From Eucalyptus grandis (Eukaryota; Streptophyta; Magnoliopsida; Myrtales; Myrtaceae): a stretch of 64,000 nucleotides of DNA. The position numbers and the translations under genes were made by a program. The notes beneath the pieces are model-generated. The model had not been told where the DNA came from, searched no databases, and saw nothing but the letters and a program-made list of their open reading frames with translations. The stretch covers positions 10,044,001 through 10,108,000 of the forward strand of contig NC_052613.1 of the NCBI RefSeq assembly GCF_016545825.1, in the 5' to 3' direction. Below, in pieces: positions 12,855 through 23,800 of this stretch (positions within the stretch are counted from its first letter, which is position 1; each line of letters starts with the position of its first letter).

Positions 12855-13308
12855 TTTATTTTTCAAGATCATTCGATTGTATGGCGATGGACGATGGATT
12901 GAACACCTACATGATTGATTATTCTTTGGAATTTTTCAAATCTTCTTACTCACGGACTACTTATGGAAATAAAGATCCTGCTTGTATGGCCCACCGCGGA
13001 CTTTGTTTTTCTTCTTACTCACGGTCCGCCGCGTTGCCGACAACCACCGCACGATCGCCGCACGACCGTCGCACAAAGCCGCACGATTTCCACACGATTG
13101 CCAGCTGTTGCTGCCGACCGCCATCGCGAGAGCCGCTCAAAGCCCATCGACCACGGGAGGGACTCGTGGCTGATGAGCTATGGGCGGTGATCACAGGTAG
13201 CGATCGGCAACTACGGTTGATAGTCATGAGGAAGCGAGGCGCGGTCGTGCGACGGTTCGCAATGGCAAGCTACTGATAAATGGTGGCAGTTGTCGGCTGA
13301 TGGGCGAG

Positions 13309-13622
13309 GTTTTCATCGCCATTGCCATGATATTGGGTGATGGGATTTACAACTTCTTCAAGGTGCTTGGCCGAACGCTCTCTAGCTTGTACCATTAGCT
13401 CTGAGACAAAGAAATGAGCCATGTCCTCCCCATTGCGAATGGTTCCTCTCCTGATAATCCTCAAGTGTCTTATGATGACCAACGACGGACACAACTTTTC
13501 CTAAAAGATCAAATCGACATGGTTCGCAATTGCAGGGTATGTCACAATAGCTGCCATATCCACAGCTACTCTTCCGCACATGTTCCCCCAACTCAAATGG
13601 TATTACATTTTAGTCATTTATC
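13309..13622 (+). pseudogene. YSL exon copy 17 (A/B recombinant)
   Basis: Type A 5' part (GATGGGATTTACAAC), type B 3' part (CTCTGAGACAAAGAAATGAG, ACACAACTTTTCC, GCAATTGCAGGG). The switch lies between about 13,350 and 13,395. Confidence 0.82.
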
Positions 13623-14132
13623 TTTATTTTTTCAATGATTCGATTCGTATGAAATATGGACGATGCTCTGGTTGGATATAACACCTACATGATTGATTAT
13701 TCTTAATGGAATCAATTACGATAATCAAATCTTTTGGAAGGCAAGTAAACTTGGAAAGTTCTACTTATGGAAATAAAGATCCTGATTGTATGGCGAACAG
13801 GATTGGCGGACTTTGTTTTTTCTTCTTACTCACGGTCCGCTGTTCGCCGCCTGTCGCCGCACGACCACCGCACGATCGCCGCACGACCGTCGCACAAAAG
13901 CCGCACGATTTCCACACGATTGCCAACTGTTGCTGCCGACCGCCGTCGCAAGACGCCGCTCAAAGCCCATCGACCACGGGAGGGAGTCGTGGCTGATGAG
14001 CTGTGGGCGGTGATCCTGGGGTAGCGATCGGCAACTACGGTTGATAGTCATGAGGAAGCAGGCAGCGGTCGTGCGACGGTTCGCAATGGCAAGCTACTGA
14101 TAAATGGTGGCAGTTGTCGGCTGATGGGCGAG

Positions 14133-14476
14133 GTTTTCATCGCCATTGCCATGATATTGGGTGATGCGATTTACAACTTCTTCAAGGTGCTTGGCCGAAC
14201 GCTCTCTAGCTTGTACCATTAGCTTCGAGACAGAGAAATAAGCCATGTCCTCCCCATTGCGAATGGTTTCTCTCCTGATAATCCTCAAGTGTCTTATGAT
14301 GACCAACGACGGACACGGCTTTTCCTAAAAGATCAAATCCTGACATGGTTTGCAGTTGTAGGGTATGTCACAATAGCAGCCATATCCACGGCTACTCTTG
14401 GTATTATATTTTAGTCATTTATCTTTATTTTTCAATGTTCCCCCAACTCAAATGGTATTACATTTTAGTCATTTAT
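14133..14476 (+). pseudogene. YSL exon copy 18 (type A) with partial duplication
   Basis: Type A (GATGCGATTTAC). The end is duplicated: GGTATTATATTTTAGTCATT, the LTR start TTTTTCAATG, then CCCCCAACTCAAATGG and a second GTATTACATTTTAGTC. The adjacent LTR-like segment is truncated. Confidence 0.82.
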
Positions 14477-14852
14477 TTTTATTTCTTCAAGATCCTGATT
14501 GTATGGCGAACAGGATTGACGGACTTTGTTTTTTCTTCTTACTCACGGACCGCTGTTCGCCACCCGTCGCCGCACGACCGTTGCACGACCGGACGATCGC
14601 CGCACGGCCGTCGCCGCACGAAAGCCGCACGATTTCCACACGATTGCCAAGCTGTTGCTGCCGCGCCATCGCGGACCGCTCAAAGCCCATCGACCACGGG
14701 AGGGACTCGTGGCTGCGATGAGCTGTGGGCGGTGATCCTGGTAGCGATCGGCAACTACGGTTGATAGTCATGAGGAAGCAGGCAGCGGTCGTGCGACGGT
14801 TCGCAATGGCAAGCTACTGATAAATGGTGGCAGTTGTCGGCTGATGGGCGAG

Positions 14853-15167
14853 GTTTTCATCGCCATTGCCATGATATTGGGTGATGGGATTTACAACTTC
14901 TTCAAGGTGCTTGGCCGAACGCTCTCTAGCTTGTCCCATTAGCTTCGAGACAGAGAAATAAGCCATGTCCTCCCCATTGCGAATGGTTTCTCTCCGATAA
15001 TCCTCAAGTGTCTTATGATGACCAACGATGACACGGCTTTTCCTAAAAGATCAAATCCGACATGGTTTGCGGTTGTAGGGTATGTGACAATAGCAGCCAT
15101 ATCCACGACTACTCTTTTTGCACATGTTCCCCCAACTCAAATGGTATTATATTTTAGTCATTTATCT
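14853..15167 (+). pseudogene. YSL exon copy 19 (type A)
   Basis: Type A. Shares CTTGTCCCATTAG and GTATGTGACAATAG with copy 11. Private losses ACGATGACACGG and AAATCCGACATGG. Confidence 0.82.
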
Positions 15168-15686
15168 TTATTTTTTCAATGATTCGATTCGTATGACATA
15201 TGGACGATTTTCTGGTTGGATATAACACCTACATGATTGATTATTCTTAATGGAATCAATTACGATAATCAAATCTTTTCGAAGGCAAGTAAACTTGGAA
15301 AGTTCTACTTATGGAAATAAAGATCCTGATTGTATGGCGAACAGGATTGACGGACTTTGTTTTTTCTTCTTACTCATGGACCGCTGATCGCCACCCGTCG
15401 CCGCACGACCGTTGCACGACCACCGGACGTTCGCCGCACGACCGTCGCACGAAGCCGCACGATTTCCACACGATTGCCGACTATTGCTGCCGACTGCTGT
15501 CGCAGGAGACCGCTCAGAGCCCATCGACCACGGGAGGGAGTGGTTGCTGGTGAGCTGTGGGCGGTGATCCTGTGGTAGCGATCGGCAACTACGGTTGATG
15601 GTCATTCGGAAGCAGGCAGCGGTCGTGCGACGGTTGGCAATGGCAAGATACTGACAAATATTGGCAGTTGTCGGCTGATGGGCGAG

Positions 15687-16001
15687 GTTTTCATCGCCAT
15701 TGCCATGATATTAGGTGATGGGATTTACAACTTCTTCAAAGTGCTTGGCCGAATGCTCTCTAACTTGTACCATTAGCTTCGAGACAGTGAAATAAGCCAT
15801 GTCCTCCCCGTTGCGAATGGTTCCTCTCCTGATAATCCTCAAGTGTCTTATGATGACCAACGATGGACACGACTTTTCCTAAAAGATCAAATCCTGACAT
15901 GGTTTGCAGTTGTAGGTTATGTCACAATAGCAGCCATATCCACAGCTACTCTTCCGCACATGTTCCCCCAACTCAAATGGTATTACATTGTAGTAATTTA
16001 T
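15687..16001 (+). pseudogene. YSL exon copy 20 (type A)
   Basis: Type A. Near-twin of copy 13 (offset 5,480 bp), with ATATTAGGTGATGGG and CGATGGACACG as private changes. Confidence 0.83.
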
Positions 16002-16513
16002 TTTTATTTCTTCAATGATTTGATTCATATGACTGATGGACGATTCTCTAGTTGGATATAACACATACATGATTCATTATTCTTAATGGAATCAATTCCA
16101 ATAATCAAATCTTTTGGAAGAAAGCAAACTTGGAAAGTTCTACTTATGGAAACTAAGATCCTGATTGTATGGGCGAACGGGATTGACGTACTTTGTTTTT
16201 TCTTGTTACTCAAGGACTGCCGATCGCCGCCCGCTGCCACACGACAGTCACATGACCGCCGCACGATTGTCGCATGACAGCCACATGATTTCCGCACAAC
16301 TGCCGACAGTCGTCGCCGACCACCATCGTAGGATTGCTGCCCAAAGCCCGTTGACCGCGGGAGGGAGTGGTGGTCGGTGAGCTGTGGGCGGCGATCCTAT
16401 GGTTGTGATCGGCGATGACGGTCGGCGGTCATGCGGAAGTAGGCGGCGGTCGTGCGACGGGTGGTGACGGCAAGTTGTCGGCAGATGGTGGCAGTTGTCG
16501 GCCGATGAGCGAG

Positions 16514-16825
16514 GTTTTCATCGCCATTCCATGATATTGTGTGATGGGAACAACTTCTTCAAGGTGCTTGGCCGAATGCTCTCTGGCTTTTACCATTAGC
16601 TCTGAGACAAAGAAATGAGCCATGTCCTCCCCATTGCGAATGGTTCCTCTCCTGATAATCCTCAAGTGTCTTATGATGACCAACGACGGACACAACTTTT
16701 CCTAAAAGATCACATCCTGACATGGTTTGCAATTGCACGGTATGTCACAATAGCAGACATATCCACAGCTACTCTTCCGCACATGTTCCCCCAACTCAAA
16801 TGGTATTACATTTTAGTCATTTATC
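16514..16825 (+). pseudogene. YSL exon copy 21 (type B)
   Basis: Type B twin of copy 4 (GATCACATCCTG, GCACGGTATG, GCAGACATATCC). Lost one base in CGCCATTCCATG. Open from ATG 16,615 to 16,884. Confidence 0.83.
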
Positions 16826-17357
16826 TTTATTTTTTCAATGATTCGATTCGTATGACTTATGGACGATTCTCTGGTTGGATATAACACCTACATGATTGAT
16901 TATTCTTAATGGAATCAATTCCGATAATCAAATGTTTTGGAAGGCAAGTAAACTTGGAAAGTTCTACTTATGGAAATCAAGATCTTGATTGTATGGCGAA
17001 CAGGATTGACGGATTTTGTTTTTTCTTCTTACTCACGGACCGCTGATCGCCGCCCGTCGCCGCACGACGGCCGCACGACCGTTGCACGACCACCGCACGA
17101 TCGCCACACGACCGTCGCACGAAAGCCGCACGATTTCCACACAATTACCAACTGTTGCTGCCGACTGCTGTCGTAGGAGGCCGCTCAAAGTCCATCGACC
17201 ACGGGAGGGAGTGGTGGCTAGTGAGCTGTGGGCGGTGATCTTGTGGTAGCGATCGGCAGCTACGGTTGACGGTCATACGGAAGCAGGCAGCGGTCGAGCG
17301 ACGGTTGGCAATGGCAAGCTACTGACAGATGGTGGCAGTTGTCGGCTGATGGGCGAG

Positions 17358-17673
17358 GTTTTCATCGCCATTGCCATGATATTGGGTGATGGGATTTACA
17401 ACTTCTTCAAGGTGCTTGGCCGAACGCTCTCTAGCTTGTACCATTAGCTTCGAGACGAGAAATAAGCCATGTCCTCCCCATTGCGAATGGTTCCTCTCCT
17501 GATAATCCTCAAGTGTCTTATGATGACCAACGACGGACACGGCTTTTCCTAAAAGATCAAATCCTGACATGGTTTGCAGTTGTAGGGTATGTCACAATAG
17601 CAGCCATATCCACAGCTACTCTTCCGCACATGTTCCCCCAACTCAAATGGTACTACATTATTGTCATTTATCT
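17358..17673 (+). pseudogene. YSL exon copy 22 (type A)
   Basis: Type A. TACTACATTATTGTC is a variant shared with copy 24, 1,672 bp away, which supports an A-B dimer unit in the right part of the array. Confidence 0.83.
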
Positions 17674-18184
17674 TTATTTCTTCAATGATTTGATTCATAT
17701 GACTTATGGACGATTCTCTAGTTGGATATAACACATACATGATTGATTATTCTTAATGGAATCAATTCCAATAATCAAATCTTTTGTAAGAAAGCAAACT
17801 TGGAAAGTTCTACTTATGGAAACTAAGATCCCGATTGTATGGGCGAACGAGATTGACGGACTTTGTTTTTCTTGTTACTCACGGACTGCCGATCGCCGGC
17901 TATTCTGCCACACAACGGTCACACGACCGCCGCACGATTGTCGCATGACAGCCACATGATTTTTGCACAACTGCCGACCGTCGTCGCCGACCACCATCGT
18001 AGGATTGCCGCCCAAAGCTCATTGACCGCGGGAGGGAGCGGTGGTCGGTGAGCTGTGGGCGGCGATCCTGTGGTAGCGATCGGCGATGACGGTCGGCGGT
18101 CATGCGGAAGTAGGCGGTGGTCGTGCGACGATTGGCGACGGCAAGTTGTCGGCAGATGGTGGTAGTTGTCGGCCGATGGGCGAG

Positions 18185-18498
18185 GTTTTCATCGCCATTG
18201 CCACGATATTGGGTGATGGGAACAACCTCTTCAAGGTGCTTGGCCGAATGCTCTCTGGCTTGTAACATTAGCTCTAAGACAAAGAAATGAGCCATGTCCT
18301 CCCCATTGCGAATGGTTCCTCTCCTGATAATCCTCAAGTGTCTTATGATGACCAACGACGGACACAACTTTTCCGAAAAGATCAAATCCTGACATGGTTT
18401 GCAATTGCAGGGTATGTCACAATAGCAGCCATATCCACAGCTACTCTTCCGCACATGTTCCCCCAACTCAAATGGTATTACATTTTAGTCATTTATCT
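18185..18498 (+). pseudogene. YSL exon copy 23 (type B)
   Basis: Type B; TTTTCCGAAAAGATC (Leu to Arg). Open from ATG 18,287 to 18,556, joining YSL-derived and LTR-derived codons. Confidence 0.83.
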
Positions 18499-19029
18499 TT
18501 ATTTTTTCAATGATTCGATTCGTATGACTTATGGACGATTCTCTGGTTGGATATAACACCTACATGATTGATTATTCTTAATGGAATCAATTCCGATATT
18601 CAAATCTTTTGGAAGGCAAGTAAACTTGGTAAGTTCTACTTATGGAAATCAAGATCCTGATTGTATGGCGAACATGATTGACGGACTTTGTTTTTTCTTC
18701 TTACTCACGGACCGCTGATTGCCGTTCGTCGCCACACGACGGCCGCACGACCGTTGCACGACCACCGCACGACCGCCGCACAACCATCGCACGAAAGCCG
18801 CACGATTTCCACACAATCGCCAACTGTTGGTGCCGACTGCCGTCGCAGGATGCCGCTTAAAGCCCATCGGCCACGGGAGGGAGTGGTGGCTGGTGAGCTG
18901 TGGGCGGTGATCCTGTGGTAGCGATCGACAGCTACGGTTGACGGTCATGCGGAAGCAGGCAGCGGTCGTGCGACGGTTGGCAATGGCAAGCTACTGACAG
19001 ATGGTGGCAGTTGTCGGCTGATGGGCGAG

Positions 19030-19345
19030 GTTTTCATCGCCATTGCCATGATATTGGGTGATGGGATTTACAACTTCTTCAAGGTGCTTGGCCGAACGCT
19101 CTCTAGCTTGTACCATTAGCTTCGAGACAGAGAAATAAGCCATGTCCTCCCCATTGCGAATGGTTCCTCTCCTGATAATCCTCAAGTGTCTTATGATGAC
19201 CAACAACAGACACGGCTTTTCCTAAAAGATCAAATCCTGACATGGTTTACAGTTGTAGGGTATGTCACAATAGCAGCCATATCCACAGCTACTCTTCCGC
19301 ACATGTTGCCCAAACTCAAATGGTATTACATTATTGTCATTTATC
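19030..19345 (+). pseudogene. YSL exon copy 24 (type A)
   Basis: Type A, partner of copy 22 in the A-B dimer phase. CAACAACAGACACGG and TTGCCCAAACTC are private changes. Confidence 0.83.
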
Positions 19346-19854
19346 TTTATTTCTTCAATGATTTGATTCATATGACTTATGGACGATTCTCTAGTTGGAT
19401 ATAACACATACATGATTCATTATTCTTAATGGAATCAATTCCAATAATCAAATCTTTTGTAAGAAAGCAAACTTGGAAAGTTCTACTTATGGAAACTAAG
19501 ATCCTGATTGTATGGGCGAACGAGATTGACGGACTTTGTTTTTTCTTGTTACTCACGGACTGCCGATCGCCGCCCGCTGCCACACAACAGTCACACGACC
19601 GCCGCACGATTGTCGCATGACAGCCACATGATTTTCGCACAACTGCCGACCGTCGTCGCCGACCACCATCGTAGGATTGCCGCCCAAAGCTCATTGACCG
19701 CGGGAGGGAGTGGTGGCTGGTGAGCTGTGGGCGGCGATCCTATGGTAGCGATCGGCGATGACGGTCAGCGGTCATGCGGAAGTAGGCGGGGTCGTCGACG
19801 GTTGGTGACGGCAAGTTGTCGGCAGATGGTGGCAGTTGTCGGCCGATGGGCGAG

Positions 19855-20168
19855 GTTTTCATCGTCATTTTCACAATATTGGGTGATGGGAACAACTTCT
19901 TCAAGGTGCTTGGCCGAACGCTCTCTGGCTTGTACCATTAGCTCTGAGACAAAGAAATGAGCCATCTCCTCCCCATTGCGAATGGTTCCTCTCCTGATAA
20001 TCCTCAAGTGTCTTATGATGACCAACGACGGACACAACTTTTCCTAAAAGATCAAATCCTGACATGGTTTGCAATTGCAGGGTATGTCACAATAGCAGCC
20101 ATATCCATAGCTACTCTTCCGCACATGTTCCCCCAACTCAAATGGTATTACATTTTAGTCATTTATCT
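19855..20168 (+). pseudogene. YSL exon copy 25 (type B)
   Basis: Type B with ATCGTCATTTTCACAATATTG. Open from ATG 19,957 to 20,226. Confidence 0.83.
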
Positions 20169-20699
20169 TTATTTTTTCAATGATTCGATTCGTATGACTT
20201 ATGGACGATTCTCTGGTTGGATATAACACCTACATGATTGATTATTCTTAATGGAATCAATTCCGATAATCAAATGTTTTGGAAGGCAAGTAAACTTGGA
20301 AAGTTCTACTTATGGAAATCAAGATCCTGATTTTATGGCGAACAGGATTGATGGACTTTGTTTTTTCTTCTTACTCACGGACCGCTGATCGCCGCCCATC
20401 GCCGCACGACGGCCGCACGACCGTTGCACGACCACCGCACGATCGCCGCACGACCGTCGCACGAAAGCCGCACGATTTCCACATGATCGCCAACTGTTGG
20501 TGCCGACTGCCGTCGCAGGAGGCCGCTTAAAGCCCATCGACCACGGGAGGGAGTGGTGGCTGGTGAGCTGTGGGCGGTGATCCTGTTGTAGCGATCGACA
20601 GCTACAGTTGACGGTCATGCGGAAGTAGGCAGCGGTCGTGCGACGGTTGGCAATAGCAAGCTACTGACAAATGGTGGCAGTTGTCGGCTGATGGGCGAG

Positions 20700-21130
20700 G
20701 TTTTCATTGCCATTGCCATGATATTGGGTGATGGGATTTACAACTTCTTCAAGGTGCTTGGCCGAATGCTCTCTAGCTTGTACCATTAGCTTCGAGACAG
20801 AGAAATGAGCCATGTCCTCCCCATTGCGAATGGTTCCTCTCCTGATTACCCTCAAGTGTCTTATGATGACCAATGACAGACACAACTTTTCCTAAAAGAT
20901 CAAATCCTGACATGGTTTGTAGTTGCAGGATATGTCATAATAGCAGCCATATCCACGGCTACTCTTCCACACATGTTCCCCCAACTCAAATGGTATTATA
21001 TTTTAGTCTTTTATCTCTTCGCTCCAACCTTGGGTTTCTGCAATGCCTATGGATGTGGGCTCACCGACTAGTCTCTTGCCTCGACCTATGGGAAGATGCA
21101 CAAAGATGGCTTGAAATCTTGAGCACTTCG
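20700..21130 (+). pseudogene. YSL exon copy 26: terminal copy continuing into more YSL exon
   Basis: The only copy that does not switch to the LTR-like segment. After TTATCT (21,011-21,016) it continues CTCTTCGCTCCAACC, translating [18 protein letters not shown], then a TAG where the family has Trp, then SLASTYGK. This is the canonical YSL motif that follows the array-borne part. Homology fades after about 21,130. The shared TAG after LYH is present here too. Not functional as read. It marks the boundary between array and original exon. Confidence 0.85.
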
Positions 21131-22140
21131 CAAGTCTCTAGATGTACATCATGATCTGCTCTACCTTCTTGTTTTTCTTGCAATCTCACAAAGTCTCTGT
21201 GAAGTAGTCATAGTAGCAGCTAGGAGCTGCGAAATTACTCTATATAATGTAACCCAACTGGGTGGGGAGAAAAAGTGTCCAATGTAAATAAATGTATATG
21301 ATACTATCTTTGGTGCTTGTCTTCATGCCTTATAGAATCCACATTTCTGGCATTAGCCAATTATAATTTACAAGCACTGCCCTTGACAAAACGAAACTCC
21401 AGGGAAGATTGAACAGCTAAGCCCTTACCCTCTTCTTTTCTTGGAATAGTTTGAATACACACTGTCCCCAAACAGTCGATAGGAAATATTAGAGTTTGTG
21501 TTAGCCATTGGTCCAAATTCTAGCTTTTAGTCTTTGAATATGAGAAATAAAATGATTGTGGGCACTATCGTCGTAAACTAAATTAAACAAATTACTTAAG
21601 TGCAATTAAGAATGATGTAGTTCCAAACCGATATGATGATAAAAGGGATGTACGCAAGAACAAAAGCACCTCTTATAGGTCATGATTCTCTTAATTGCGC
21701 TTAGAATGATGGCGACACAAAAGGTCAGAATTATAAAGTTATTTTGTACATCTACAAAACATTGGATAGTATACGTTTTGTAATTTATCAGATTAGATAT
21801 CAATGTAGTAAACCAATCTCATACATGGCCCATTTGACTAAGGAAACAAACTCCATATCCCAACAATTTTTCTCTTTTCATTTTGATCATAACTCCACTT
21901 CCTCTAATTTATGCTCCATTTATATTGTAAGCTTCTATATTTTTCCATTTTATGGTAGGGTTTGGACTAGTAGATAAAGGATAAACTCAAGAAGCACGTA
22001 GAGAGAATAAATACTAGAACAAAAGAGTTCTTTTTTTGGGTCGTGAAAAGCGCTTTCATTTAATCAGAAGAGGTTCGAGAATACACTCCATGGTTTCATT
22101 TTTTTTTATAGTTTCTTCTAAGTTAAGCCTCCGCATCTGT
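21131..22140. other. Post-array intergenic DNA, no gene recognised
   Basis: AT-rich sequence without a convincing exon. The first 150 bp (for example TGTAAATAAATGTATATG near 21,282) could be a decayed 3' end of the YSL locus, but no polyadenylation site or homology can be shown by eye. Confidence 0.4.
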
Positions 22141-22199
22141 TTTTAGTCTTAGAAGACCCAACGAGTTGAAAAATGAGTCATACAAGGTAATTAATATGA

Positions 22200-23025
22200 C
22201 CAGTTTTATTGGGCCTTGGTTATTCGGGAATTCAATTTGCCTTACTTTGTCGCCAAACGAGTTACCCATTCCGTATAGGATCCCTTGAACATAAGAAGTT
22301 GCAATTGGGGTCCTGGCTTTGCCTAAAATTGGACTTATGCAACTTGAATCATGGCTTCTTTATCAGGATCAAGATTCATAGGGTAACACGTAACCTTTGA
22401 CTAGGATTCTATTTTCCTTGACCGCTCGATCCTCTTACAAGTCACGATGCATAGTCCTCTCTTGAAACCAAGACCGTCTAATCATTTCATTGATTCCGGC
22501 CTCAAGAATGGTTTCGATAATTCAAAATTCCCTATTTTCACTGAGATCCGGATTTCAGCGAGGTTAGAAATGTGAATCCCCGACCTATCGTTCCCATCCA
22601 TGTCGTCCCCATCAGCAGGCAAACACGATCAAGAAAGCAATACGACATGACACTCTGTTTGGATCGAGACGGAGACATCCGCTGTTCTTGTATTCGTTCG
22701 ATTCTTGCTCCTATAAAAAATGGACCCTTTGATGTCTCCCCTTGTTGGCTGGGTCCACCTTCAGGGGGCCCAGCTAAAACATAAACTAAAAGAAAACAAA
22801 AAGAAGTTGAAGTCAAAAAGTAAAAAGGACAAAGAAGTGCTTCCTGCGATTGATGAGCCCAAGAGGGGAGAGAAGCGGAGAGTGCCCACGAAAGGGCGCT
22901 CACCGAAGAGAGCGTGGAGAAAGAAGGAAACGGGACTAAAATTTTGTGGCTCCGATTCAAAAGCCAAGCCTCAACAAAATTGGCTCAAATTTGAGTATAT
23001 TATTTATGAGACCGAGAGCTTTTAA
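22200..23025. other. Possible organelle-derived (mitochondrial) insertion
   Basis: This stretch has more even base composition and longer open frames than its surroundings (140 codons on the minus strand 22,960-22,538; 101 codons on the plus strand 22,720-23,025). Its style, including GGGTCCACCTTCAGGGGGCC and purine-rich lysine/arginine codons at 22,790-22,940, resembles plant mitochondrial intergenic DNA. No specific mitochondrial gene was recognised, so this is a weak inference; it could equally be ordinary repeat DNA. Confidence 0.3.
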
Positions 23026-23393
23026 TTCTTTGAAAATCTCCTCTAAATTCTCCAATTACTATTGGGATTTTATTATCTCATTTATATCTATCCATCTTTA
23101 TGATAAGAATATGTGATTGTAATATTGATGTTGAGTCTCTAGTGTATAATTAGAGAAGATTACTTTGTGTATCATACTATTCTTAGTGATTAGTAAAAGT
23201 TTTTGGGTGGTCCGTGGTTTTTTTTCCACATTAGGTTTTCGCATTAAATCATTGATGGTGTTGTTGGCTTTATTTCCTTATCAATTTGGCACTATATTTA
23301 CTTATTCCAAGGTTATATATGGCTTGTTATTGATGGAACTAAGTTGATTTCATTCGATTTAGTTTCAGTAGAGAAATTAATCCTAAATTAGGT

Positions 23394-23800
23394 TTAGTTC
23401 ATGGTGAATTGTTGCTTGATTCTCCCCAACAACACCTCTTTTCGTGCAACCATATTTTTGACAAAATTATACTTAGTATCTATATGTTTGATCTTGTTAT
23501 GATATTTTGAATCTTTGGTATACGCTATTACTACTTGGCTATTATAGTTAACTAATAATGAGTTTGCAGCATTCTTAATAACACCTAAATAATTCAAAAA
23601 TCTCTTAAGCCAAATACTTTCTTATATTGCTACTAATAATGTCATGAACTCAGCTTCCATTGTGGACAAGACTATACACGTTTGTTCTTATTGCTCCAAG
23701 ATATGATGCCATTATTCAATAAGATTACAAATCCAGAGGTAGATTTCATTTCATCTAAATCTCCTCCCAAATTAGCATCTGATAGCCTTCAAGGCGTAGA
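23394..23800 (-). mobile_element. Ty1/copia RNase H remnant
   Basis: On the minus strand the sequence reads YSDANLGGDLDEMKSTSGF, ISWSNK, an interrupted STMEAEF-like stretch, then VIAYTKDSKYHNKIKHID and KYNFVKNMVARKEVLLG. This is the copia RNase H domain in its normal motif order. Frameshifts and stops interrupt it, and no reverse transcriptase precedes it in the window. It ends exactly where the plus-strand LTR at 23,801 begins, so the newer element probably landed in the older one. Confidence 0.8.

Larger units (their letters stand above)
1..21018 (+). repeat. Chimeric tandem array: YSL exon / LTR fragment / 11-bp GC-rich repeat, 26 units
   Basis: Twenty-six head-to-tail units of about 0.75-0.85 kb (copy 1 to copy 26 starts span 20,186 bp, mean 807 bp). 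Each unit, left to right, holds an AT-rich LTR-like segment (starting near TTCAATGATTCGATTC and containing TTGGAAAGTTCTACTTATGG), a GC-rich segment with an 11-bp sub-repeat, and a YSL exon segment starting GTTTTCATCGCC and ending GTCATTTATCT. The LTR-like parts are recognised by ATGGAATCAATTCC near 76, 913, 1750, 2574, 4218, 5042, 7366, 8944, 9773, 10606, 11425, 13706, 15250, 16086, 16909, 17756, 18581, 19429 and 20251; those near 3384 and 5835 are variant, and those near 6598, 8103, 12170, 12865 and 14486 are shortened. The window starts inside a unit, so the array continues to the left. Many short ORFs in all frames come from the 11-bp repeat and are not genes. Confidence 0.95.

Noticed and set aside
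1..21018. Regularly spaced short repeats reminiscent of a CRISPR array
   Set aside because: The 11-bp units are contiguous without unique spacers, the 0.8-kb units are far too long, and the genome is eukaryotic.
20700..21130. Functional YSL transporter gene
   Set aside because: Two in-frame stops and loss of homology after SLASTYGK; no further exons seen to the right.
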